Part shown: one piece after another, positions 26,201 to 38,200 of the stretch
Position numbering within the stretch: position 1 is the first letter of the stretch
How the letters are laid out: the number at the start of each line of letters is the position of its first letter
DNA from: Pararge aegeria
Lineage: Eukaryota > Arthropoda > Insecta > Lepidoptera > Nymphalidae
Assembly (NCBI RefSeq): GCF_905163445.1
Contig: NC_053184.1
Span: forward strand, 248,001-312,000
Direction: 5' to 3'
DNA: 64,000 nucleotides
Program-made: the position numbers and the translations under genes
The notes under the pieces: generated by a model
What the model was told of the DNA's origin: nothing
The model's database searches: none
Seen by the model: only the letters and a program-made list of their open reading frames with translations

Positions 26201-29200
26201 TTTAACCATGATTCAATAAATACGTGAGACCCTGAGATCCGCTAGCCGAGGTCCACCGGTTTTGGCAGAGTTCCCAGCCTGGAGCGAATACTCTCCTGGC
26301 GTCCAATTAATTAGTTTTACATTACTTATAAGATAGACATAGGTTTAGTTTGTAATTAATTTGTAATTAGTACAATAAAGAAATATTATGGTAACTTGAT
26401 GTTGAATTTAATAAAAAAACCCCTAACAAAATAGCGCCCAACGTTAAAACTAAAGGGTTTATTAAATTAAAGTTAGCATTTAGTATAACGTTATTAATAT
26501 TATTGATTGATATACCTACCTACGTACATAACAGCAACGCGTCGGATCGCTTACCCGCGTATAATTGTGTTTACTAGCATTGCGCAATAAAGTACTTTCT
26601 TTTAATAAATTATATATATTCATATAATTTAGTAAATTTATTTAAGTTATTTTATAAAATTGTAAGTACCCTAGTAGATATAACTAACAAGCAATTAGTT
26701 CTTCGGATATTGAATTCGGATATAAGATTAGCAATTTTACCTAAGATTGCTACGATTGCTATTCAAATCAATAGTGGTTACAGGTGGACATTAATATTGT
26801 CACCTAACTTTACTGTTATACCTACTAATTCGTTAATTTTAGTTTAACTTTAGATGTTTTAGGATAAGTATTTTTTGAAATAGGTACCTAGTGCCTCGTT
26901 AACTAATTACCTTCTTGCTTGACTAATTTTTTTGTGAATTACATAAATATTCGTCAAGTTACTTAGTAGTTAAGCCAGTAAGACTTTTGTAATTTAAGAA
27001 GTTTTCAATTTAGGGTCTTGTCCTTTAAGTTTTTTTTCTCTCTTACTATTACTTCCTCTCGTATTTGTTTTTAGTGACTAAGCTTGTAACCGTGTGATTC
27101 CTTTCCACCATGGATCCTCAATTCTTGTTAAAAGATGAAGTAGAATTTGAACTCGCATGTCGGGGTTATACGCAGCCAGGTTTAGTCTCTGCCTTAAAAA
27201 ATATCCTTAAAAGAATGTTAGAGGCCGAAAGTTTAATGGAAGTTTCTTATGAAGTGAAACCACCTCAGTCATCTGTTAAAAATCCTAGTGCAGAGTTAGA
27301 TGTGTGTACGGATAAAATAGGCAACATTATGCGTTATGTATCCGAGTTGAATGAGAAACCAGATAAACTACTTTATAAGCGCTTAGTTTCGCGGTTATTT
27401 CATTTGGTAAATAGATTGAAATTTGTGACACCTGTAGACCAAATGGGAAAAGATAAGAAAAACGCTCTGCTGGATAATGCCGTCATATTGTTAAAGGATT
27501 TAGAGGGAAAGGATGACATAGAAGATAATGAGGATATAACTCCTGAAATGATAGCAGCATTACATAATTCCATAGGTGAAGATAGTAAGAAAATCTTAAG
27601 CAGAATAGATGATCAAGCTACTAAAGGGAAAGTAGATTTACCTGCCACTTCTAAAACAATGCATAATACGGACACAGAACAGATTAATGTCACTAAACGT
27701 GACGTAGGAGTGAGAAGAGTCAGCTTTGCACAGGATGATTTTGACATCGCCACTTTCCATAATTTAAGATCGTCTCCATCAAAATTATTAAATTCTACCA
27801 CTATTGAGGAAATTCAGTCGGGACGTAAGCATAAGTTAGTACCAATTAGTCAGTGGGGAGTACACTTTTATGGCGACAATAAGTTTAGTGTCAACGCTTT
27901 CATTGAAAGGGTAGAGGAGCTGAGGGATGCTAGAAATGCAACCGATGAGGATTTATGGCGACATGCAATTGACTTTTTTAAAGGTAATGCTTTAATTTGG
28001 TTCCGAGCGAATAGAATGTTTGTCGGTAATTGGAATGAATTAGTTTTATTATTAAAGCGAACCTTCCAATCACCCTATTATCAAGAAGAATTACTGACAG
28101 AAGCTAAAGCCAGGACACAAGGCAAAAATGAGCCAGTGCTTATCTTCATTGCAGTTATGCAAAATATGTTTAACAGGCTTCCTAACCCAATCTTAGAATC
28201 AGAGAAGCTAATGATAATAGTGAAAAACTTACAACCGTACTATCAAAGGGCTGTATGTAGGGATACTTTCACGTCTCTCTTAGACTTAGTTAATGTCCTG
28301 CGCATTATTGAAAGAACGAAAGTCAATTGTGACAATTTCCAGGAACCAAAAGTGGTTGTTAACTCACTAGAACCAGATTTAGCGTACAAATCAAATTCAG
28401 ATATTGCAAGTGAACCAAAAGAGGTGTGTGAACTTAAAAATAAAATGGATATATCTAATATAAACATGAGGTGCTGGAATTGCCGTGAAACAGGTCATTT
28501 GTTCCGGTCATGTCCAATACCAAAACAGCGTTTATTTTGCTATCGTTGTGGCCGTTTTGGTATAACGTTGAAAGATTGCTCGTGTAAGGGAAACGCCAGC
28601 GGGGAGAGTTCAAAACCTGCCAACTGAACCCATCCCTGAGCAATAAGAGTGAAGAGTGGCAGGAATGGTTGGATTTCGTAAATACTTTCATGTCTAAGGA
28701 AGTAGTATCTGCCATGACATTTAAAAAAGAAAATGATAACAGGTCTTATATACGTATAAATATTTTAAATTATCTTTGTAATGGTTTATTAGATTCGGGA
28801 GCAACTTGCACCGTCGTAAATCACAAATTTGCTGACACTCTAAAACATCTTGGTGTGAAAATACAGAAAATGAAATCTATGCACATTGCCACGGCAGATG
28901 GTGCTAGCCATTGTGTTACGGAGAGTTTTGATGTACCGGTAGTATTTAATGAGCAGTTTCACTATATCAATATGCTCCTCATGCCTAACTTGTCGCAACA
29001 ATTAATATTAGGTAAAGATTTTTTTGATGTATTTGGTATTTCATTTCAATTTAAAGGAGAAATTTTGAATAGAATGCCAGTAATTAATTCCATTGACGAT
29101 AAGACGGCGTCATTAATAAGTAAAGAAGAGTTAAATAAAGAAGAACAAGAAAAACTGATAGTCATTATTAATGAAATAAAGAAATGTATAGGTTCAGGTT

Positions 29201-32200
29201 TGGGTAGAACGAAGATTATCAGACACACTATAGATACAGGTAATAGTAAACCATTACATCAAAAACAGTATAATTTTTCTCCAGTAAAAAAAAAGGAAAT
29301 AGAACGGGAATTGGACGACATGTTAGAAAAGGATGTGGTTGAACCTTCTCATAGCCCCTGGTGTTCCCCTATCGTAATGGTAAAAAAGGCTGATGGTAGT
29401 AATAGACTTTGTTTAGATAGCAGACAACTAAATAAAGTTACTAAACGAGATACGTATCCACTTCCTAGGGTTTCCACTATATTAGACAACCTTCGCAATG
29501 CTAGATTTCTCAGTACCATTGACTTGAAATCAGCCTTTTGGCAGGTGGAACTTGAGGATACTAGCAAGGAAAAAACCGCTTTTGCAGTGCCGGGCAGGGG
29601 TCTTTTTCACTTCAAAGTAATGCCCTTTGGGTTAGTAAATGCGTCTCAAACCCAACAGAGATTAATGGACATTATATTCCACGTGCTTGATGGGAAAGTT
29701 TGGACATACCTTGATGATATTGTCATTTGTTCAGAAACCTTTAAGGAGCATTTAGAAATTTTAAGACAGGTTACGAATATTCTTAAGGATGCCGGTCTAA
29801 CAATAAATGTAGATAAATGTATGTTTGCGAGATCTAGTTTACGCTTTTTGGGCTTTATTGTTGACAAAGAAGGGTTGCGCACGGATCCTGAGAAGGTTTC
29901 GGCTATAATGAACTTTCCAAGACCCAAAAATATTACTGAATTAAAAAGATTTATAGGAATTGCTAGCTGGTACCGAAGGTTTGTCAAAAATTTTTCTCTA
30001 ATAGCGGCTCCTCTGCATGACCTAACAAAAGGTAAACAAAGAAAAAAGTTTATTTGGTCAAAAGAAGCAGATAAAGCATTTCTTAATCTTAAAACGCTAC
30101 TCACCTCGACACCGGTAATTTCTTGCCCGGATTTTGACAAACCATTCATCGTACAGTGTGATGCTTCAAGTAAGGGAATCGGGGCGGTTTTATGTCAAAA
30201 AGTCAACAATGTTGACCAGCCAATATCTTATTTAAGCAGAAAGTTAAGTGATCGTGAACAAATGTATTCTACGTCAGAACGGGAACTTTTGAGTATAGTC
30301 TATGCGATCGAAAAATTTAGACCTTATATAGAGGGCACTCATTTTACTGTTGTTACGGATCACAGTGCACTCAAAACATTAAACAACATGAAAGATCCAC
30401 ATGGTAGATTAGGGCGCTGGGCTATGAAGTTGCAGCAATTTAGTTTTGACATAATTCACAGACCAGGCAAAAGTAACGTTGTGCCAGATGCTTTGTCTAG
30501 GGCTGTTAATGCATTGGCAATAACAGATGAAAGTAATATACAAATTTTAGATAAGCATAAGGATGATTGGTATAAAAATAAAATCGCAAGAATCGAAAGC
30601 GGGCAGGATGTTAGTCATGACTGGCAGATTAAAGATGGGTTATTGTATAAAAAAATTCGTTTGAAACAATATCCTGACAAAATGAACGATTGGAAATTAG
30701 TTATACCAAAGTCTTTGCGAACCGATATTTTAAAATACTATCATGATGATGTTAAATCAGGTCATTTTGGTATACGTAAAACATTATTCAGGATAAAACA
30801 ACATTATTTTTGGCCCGACATGCTAAGAGAAGTCAGACAATACATCGGGAAGTGTGACACATGCGCGAAGGTGAAAGTATCACAAAGATTACCTTTAGGT
30901 CATATGGGTCAACATAGAATAGTTACTGGTCCGTGGCAGGTCATATCTTTGGACTTAATGGGTCCATTTCCTAAAAGTAAAAATTTTAATACGATGCTTT
31001 TAGTAATAACGTGTTTATTTAGTAAGTTTACATTATTATTTCCTCTAAGAACGGGCAAAGCGGATAAAATCTGCGAAATTTTAGAGAAACAATTTCTATT
31101 ATTTGGTCGCGTTTCAGCTATAATTTGCGATAACGGCAAGCAATTTGACTCACATTTATTTAGAGATCTTGCACATAAATATAACAGTCAAATTTGGTAC
31201 ACCCCTAATTATCATCCTCAGAGCAATCCCACGGAACGTGTCAACAGAGTTGTTGGTACTATGATAGCTTCTTACATTAGTTCTAAAAAACATAATGAAT
31301 GGGATAAACATTTACAAGAATTCGCTCATGCCATACGGACGTCAGTTCATGAAACTACAGAACACACCCCGTCATTTTTATTTTTTGGCCGAGAAACATC
31401 ATTTCCATTTAAACTTACAAGTTCGGTCTGCACACAATCTCATGTTCATGACATGCCACTCCTCGTTGACACTAAAGAATATCTATCAAAACTGAAGTCT
31501 CAACATGAGGTGTATAAAGTGGTGGAACAGAGGCTAAAAACAGCCCATCAGAAAAGTCTCAAGTGTTATAATGAAAAACGTCGAGAAGCAAACTTTAAGG
31601 TTGGAGATGTAGTATGGAGAAGGACTAAATTTCTGTCCAAAGCTGGAACGAAATTCATGGCTAAGTTAGCACCGAAATTTGAAAAGGCAATAATAGCTAA
31701 GAAATTATCTGATAACGTTTTCCATTTAAATAATGTTTTTGGCAAATCTATTGGTGTTTGGCATGCAAAGGATTTGAAGGCATCGGGACGTGACGACGAT
31801 GAGAAGAAATAAAAATACATCTTTTATAAGTTATATTTTTTTTCTTCCTTAGGTTGGGGGAATATAATGAATTACCTCTGGTACCTATTCATTATGTTTA
31901 GCAGTGTTGATTCAACAATTTCACGCGTCTCGTCAGAGCAGCCGACAGCGCAGTGCTCGGGCGGCGCAACCATATATCGCGGCATCTGAGTTCGAATCCT
32001 GACGCTTTGTATGAACTTTTTATATTTTTATTTTTCCTTTTTAATTCTCCCGTTTAGTGGAGGTGGAGAGGGGTCACGGTCATTTAGCGATCAGCTGTCT
32101 AATGAGACAGGTCGTGCATATAAGGTACATTCGTACAGGTCGTGCATTGTTTGTGGCCATTTTGTAGTATCAAGTAATAAGGATTGTTATAATTTTGCAA

Positions 32201-35200
32201 TGAGCACATACCTAACACTGTTTTAAGTTCGTGTTCTCCAAAAGGGGGTAAGTTGTACAATATTGTAATTTAGATTAGAATCTTTGATTCAGCTCGGCAT
32301 AGTTATAATGTTCTTTCTTGTTGTCGTAGCTTGAAGATATGCCCCTTTTAACCATGATTCAATAAATACGTGAGACCCTGAGATCCGCTAGCCGAGGTCC
32401 ACCGGTTTTGGCAGAGTTCCCAGCCTGGAGCGAATACTCTCCTGGCGTCCAATTAATTAGTTTTACATTACTTATAAGATAGACATAGGTTTAGTTTGTA
32501 ATTAATTTGTAATTAGTACAATAAAGAAATATTATGGTAACTTGATGTTGAATTTAATAAAAAAACCCGTAACAATTGGAAGCAAAAATAAACTTGTCGT
32601 GCACTTAACTAGGACATAAAATTGCTAATTCATTCAAGGGAAATTGTATATTATTTTATAACAATTATTAATTACTTAAACGATAAAAAAGCTTAGGTGT
32701 AAATGACTTTAGCATCATAGCTTTATATTAATTAACTGAGAGATGGGCCTGCGACAGGCCTACATGAACAAAACAAATGAGAGCGCGGTACTCACGCACG
32801 GGCTTGAGCACGGTGAGGCGCTCGCTGCGCAGGCCGTGGCTCACGGCGGCCAGCTGGATCTCGTACACGGCGCCGGGCAGCAGGTCGGGCAGCGTGGCGT
32901 TGGTGGCGGGCGTGGCCAGCGCGCGGAAGGGCGCGTCGGCGGCGCGGCGCCGGTAGCGCAGCTCGTAGCCGTCCTGGCGCGAGTCCACGTCGGAGCGCCA
33001 CGCCAGCGCCAGCGCGCGCTGTTGCGGCGCGGCGGCGCGCAGCGCGGGCGCCAGCGGGCGCGTGGCGGCCAGGAACACGCTGTCGTTGGACGCCACGCCG
33101 CGCGACACGGCCGCCACGCTCACCGTGTAGTTGCGGCCCGGCAGCAGCGCCGCCAGCGTGGCGTTGGCGTGCGCCGTGCTGAGCGCGCTGCTGTCGTCGC
33201 GCGAGGGGCCCGTCTCGTGGTACGACACGCGGTACTCATCCTGCACGCTGCCCTCGGCCGGCTGCCACCACAGGAACACGCCGCCGCCCTCGCCGTCCGC
33301 CAGGCGGCCCTGCAGCTCGCGCACCGGCAGCGGCTCTGCGGGCGCGGTCGCCCGCTTTAGTACCTCCCGTCTTTTCTTTCCAAATCGGACCCGTATCGCT
33401 CGCTACCGCTCTTGCGAGCGTTCGATACTCGATTTGAGGTTCGACGGAAAGTTTAAGGAAACGTTTGAGTTTCGTCTTGCACTTTCCGCAGAAGCCGCGA
33501 TGATGAATGAAAAATCGACCAACTTGCCAGCTACACGAGCCGAAAGCGATCTACCGAGACTTTTGACTTAATGTCATGAGATATTTAGAGCAGGTCTAAA
33601 CCCGGTATCGTGCGGTTCTAATATACAAACCAATTAGTGCTACGTCGGGAAAAGAACTTTCCTCTTCGACCTGTTTGTGAACGTGCCGATCGTAGAATTG
33701 TTTGCCCGGGAGCGATGCGATGACGTCTGCGCCGTTATAGGAAAGTAGTCGTCACCCCCTCTCGTCAAACTACGATAAGGTGTAACAGTATGCGGTTGAG
33801 CGGGAAAACTAGTTTCGCCGATCTTACAGAATTTCAATGTAGTTCTGGATCGTTGATGACGAACGCATGATTTATTTTTGATTAATTGAATAACTTCTAC
33901 AGTACACTAACTTTTATTTTTATTAGAAAAGATTGCCTCGCGAATGCATCGAGGGAAATTAATTGCCAGCTCGTAAAACTAGAGTCGAGTTTTCCCGCCC
34001 TCGGGCGGCACTCACTGAGCGTGACGTCCGCGGCGGCGGGCCACGACGTGACCTTGCCGGACATGGTCTTGACGGTGACGGCGTAGTGCGCGCCCGGCTC
34101 CAGCCCCTCGAACGTGGCGGCCGGCGCGTCGGCGCGCGCGCGCAGCTGCGGCGGCAGGCGACGCGCGCCCGCGCCCGGCGCCACCGACACCTGGTACTTC
34201 TCGAACTCGCTGCGACAGAGAGCGGCGTGAGCGCAGCCCGGCGCCCGGCGCCCGGCGGCCCGTCCGGCCGCGCCCTACCTCTGCTCGGCCGGCGGCAGCC
34301 ACGTGACGCGGAAGGCGCTCTCGGAGCGCTCGCGCGGGTCCACGCTCACGTTGCGCGGCCGCAGCGGCACGGTGCGGTACTGCGCCGTGGTGGGCGCCGA
34401 CAGCTGCGCGTCCGACACCGTCTGCACCGAGATGTTGTAGGCGCGGCCCGGCACCAGCCCCTTGAAGGCGGCCTGCGCGGGGCCCGGCGGCTCGCCCTCC
34501 TTCTCCACGTACAGCTCCGAGTCGCGCGCGTCGCGCGGCTCGATGGACACCTGCGGTGCGATCGCGAGTGAGTGTGTGCGGCTCCGGGTCGGTGGCCCCG
34601 GGGCGCGGCCGGGTCGGTGGCCCCGGGGCGCGGCCGGGCCGGTGGCCCCGGGGCGCGGCCGGGTCGGTGGCCCCGGGGCGCGGCCGGGTCGGTGGCCCCG
34701 GGGCGCGGCCGGGTCGGTGGCCCCGGGGCGCGGCCGGGTCGGTGGCCCCGGGGCGCGGCCGGGTCGGTGGCCCCGGGGCGCGGCCGGGCCGGTGGCTCCG
34801 GGGCGCGGCCGGCGGCCGGCACGTACCTTGTAGTGCGTGTAGGCGCCGGGCGGGTAGGGCGGCTGCCACAGCACCAGCAGCGTGGTCTCGTTGCGGAACC
34901 ACACGATGAACTTGCCCGGCGTGTTGGGCTCTGCACACAACGAGGCCGTGAGGCGGGCGGAGTCAGCACACGTGTGCCGACATTCCCATAACATATCGGA
35001 TGAAATATCTATTTATATCTTATGCAGGAATCCGAAGGTGAAAGGCTCAACATACAAATAGTAATGTGCTCGCGGAATGCGGAAATGATTAATATTTCAT
35101 CAAATATGCAATGATACTTTTGTCATAGTTAGATAGTTTTCAATAAGATAAATGTCGTGTAGCTGATGGTAAATTACACGTCGGTGAGCGTGAAACATGC

Positions 35201-38200
35201 GTGACACGAGATTTACTTACCACTACTAATTGTATTATTTACCAAGACGGACAGCATTCAAAACGTCAACTAAATAAAATGGCATTTATTCAAAGCATGA
35301 AGCTGTTCTAATGATTGAAACAAAACAATGAAAAGAGACGGAGCAGACGGCGCAGGGCGCGCCGCGCGGCTGCGCTCGCTGCGACGACTTGGCTCGAGCA
35401 TATTAAGTAACACGTATCGACAGATTATGAATAAAAATATTTTCAGAAGTTAAAATTATTTTTACTTATGGACATGTTTGTGGAACATTTGACATCTGAA
35501 CTCGTCAATACTCCAAGGCTAGTTGGAAAGAGGGGCCGTTCATAAAAAGTGAAATTACGGTACGTATTCATATAAAAACACCTAGCCTAAAAAAATTTAC
35601 AACACTGACAATGTAATAACTTGAAATCGCTTTTGTAGGTATGGTGTGTAAATTGTTGTTTTAATATTAGGCATCCAGTACCACTTTTTGCGACACTTTT
35701 GCTGTTGGAATAGTAATTTTTGTTGATATATATTTTTACACCCTAAATGTTGATTGTCACTGCGTGTTCTTTGTGTCGATGTCGATTTATCTCGAAGGAT
35801 CGCAGGAAAAGATAAAAAACAACAGTTTGTCATTGTTACGAATAGTGTTAAACCCATTGCCTTTTCAACTAGCCTTGTATAAAACATAATATTTACAAAC
35901 AAAAATATATATTAATACATTCTACACAAAAATACATGCCACGTATCATCAAAACGTAATGCAACGTAAGCCATTGGGCGCAGGCGGAACTGATCAATAA
36001 GCCATACTTTACCAATTGTAGGTGCAGAGCGGCAAACAACAAATAGTTAACAAGGAATGCATGCAGCGGGCGACGGGCTGCCGCAGCGCACACGCTTAGC
36101 ATTGCTTAGTTATCGTTCATGGTTTCACAAGCGTGACAATATAATGACTAAAAAAATGGTTAATGTAATCGGTACCGTCGGTCGCGCCGTCGTGCGACTG
36201 TCGCGCCGAGCTCGCGCCGCCGCGTCGTCCGCGCTGCCGGACAGACTCATTAGTACAAACGATCACTACCTACTGATGCATGCGGTTTTTGTTACATGTT
36301 TAGTGTTAAACAAGCTTTCGGGATCTTCCACTTCCATTTCCAAGAGCGAAGGGTAAGTAGTTTTTAAGAACTTGAAGCAGCTTGAAATTGGAGAGTGACG
36401 GTCAGTCCAAGTTAAAGTTATGGGTCATTGTAAGGACAGGCGTCCATCACTCATGCTATGAGCAGTCCTGCACCCATGGGGATTGATATGGGGGTTGTTT
36501 CCAACGCACTAAGAGTTGAATCCACGTTGCCTGAGAGTACAGAGGCGTAATAACGAAATTGTAATAATTGTTTTCCTTCTTATAAATAATATGCATTTCC
36601 GCTGTAAAATATTGTTCAATCGTCTCAGTTCCTTTCATCCATATCTATTCAACGTTTTAACCGTGACGAAGGTAACAATTGGACAGACATAAGGCTCAGT
36701 TTAAGCGGATGATATGTACTTTGGAACTCGTCGGCGCCTCTGCCATTCATGACACTCGTGCTGCTACTTTATGACTTGCCAAGTCAGCGCCATGCGCGCG
36801 TCTTCCAGCTCGGCTAAGCGGCGCGACGCGTGAACAAATGTTCCCAGCGGAAACTCGTGGCGTCACAGGTGCCACCGGCATAGTCAGGGCGAGAGAAACG
36901 CCAGACATAGCACTTCGGGCATATTATAGCATATACTAAGCCATGTCCCATGTATTCACATGTGCAACTATTGTTCCTACTTCCTAGCGTGGTATTATTT
37001 TGCGTGATATAAACCTTTTTGATAATTGGAACTGGAAAAGCCCAAGATTAGTGCGTTGATAGTTTAAATCATACAAACTCGACAGTTTAATGAATGTATG
37101 TTGTCATACATAGAATTTGGAATAAACAACCTAAACGATCAACGAAAGTAGTTTTATTTTGAATTCCAACATACTATGAAGTACACACTATTTGGCGTTG
37201 GGTGTTTCGTCGCGTTACATTGATTTCGAGTGTATTGTGGGAACCGCGTAGTGGACGAGGTGGCACACTGCCTCTCGGTTGCAGGCCCGAGCGATATAAG
37301 CGCACGAACAGTACATCGAAAGGCAAACGATGACAAAGATTGAAAGTTCTACACGCTGACTCAATATGTGTATTAATTCGAATATTATGATCGATTACGT
37401 AAAAAGCCTGTGGGGAATTTCCATAAGGCACGTTCAGTGAAAACCGGCCTCGCCGCCGTGATGACACCTCGCTTCTACGAGTTGGGTCACTAAAATTGCT
37501 TTTTAGTTTTTTAGCTAGCAGATTTTCCTTAATTCCAAAGTCGAGCAGCAGGCACTCTCACCGCTCACGAAGTGATCATAAGTAAACTAATCGGGGGCGA
37601 CCTTCAACTTTTACCTGCGAGTACAAATGGCGACGATGCGAATGCTTTGATAGCCGATACGTATTACGTATGCAGGCCGCGGCACCTGCGGCCGTCTCAC
37701 ATTGTACTGTGGACGTGGGTGGCCACTATTGTAATGTTGGGCTTGCTGGCAGTGTGCGCACATCGCTTTTGCAATTCGGAATGTATCATTGTTAGAAGAG
37801 ATGCCTACGTTTACTAAAAATAGTAGTAAGAACATCTCACTGATCACAAAACTTTTTGTGAATTATGAATTAAATTGTCCTGCTGGTGAAACGAAATTCC
37901 ACGCGGACGAAGTGCCGTGCAGTAAATAGTCTTTATTTGCAAAAACAAGTACCATAATTAGAAACACTGACTCATTGAGCTACGCGATTTGGTTCTATTG
38001 TTTGCCCATCGGTTTGACAATCGCTCGTCACACGACATCTAATGAGCTCGGCACTTCTACGCATTCCTAAGCAAAATATATTGTCGCAGCTTTAGTCGGC
38101 TCTCCGACCCGCATTCGGCAGCGACTACGCTCTGAGCCCCTCTTCTACGAGAGAAGCCTGTTTCCGGCTGGGAGACTCCGGAGGCTGGCAATGGTTGATG

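Larger units (their letters stand above)
25717..32574 (+). mobile_element. Full-length Ty3/gypsy LTR retrotransposon in Ptp10D intron 8
   Basis: 6858 bp flanked by a 4-bp target duplication ATTG (25713-25716 and 32575-32578). Two 712-bp LTRs differ by a single base that I could find (C at 26423, G at 32569). Between them lie a gag ORF, a pol frame and a polypurine tract AGGTTGGGGGAA (31851-31862). There is no env ORF. It is inserted antisense to Ptp10D. Near-identical LTRs and open frames mean a recent insertion that may still be active. The clade was not assigned; there is no chromodomain at the Pol C-terminus. Confidence 0.95.

Noticed and set aside
28669..28671. Start codon for an independent Pol ORF
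   Set aside because: The codon there is TTG; the frame is open from 28588, and frameshifting from gag explains expression.
34012..34994. ORFs of 117-308 aa across the Ptp10D exon 5-6 region
   Set aside because: They run through the 25-bp minisatellite and splice sites; the true exons are 34827-34930 and 34279-34550.
37572..37817. 81-aa ORF with a hydrophobic segment as a gene
   Set aside because: No start context, splice or family support, and it lies inside a Ptp10D intron; noted only in the intron entry.
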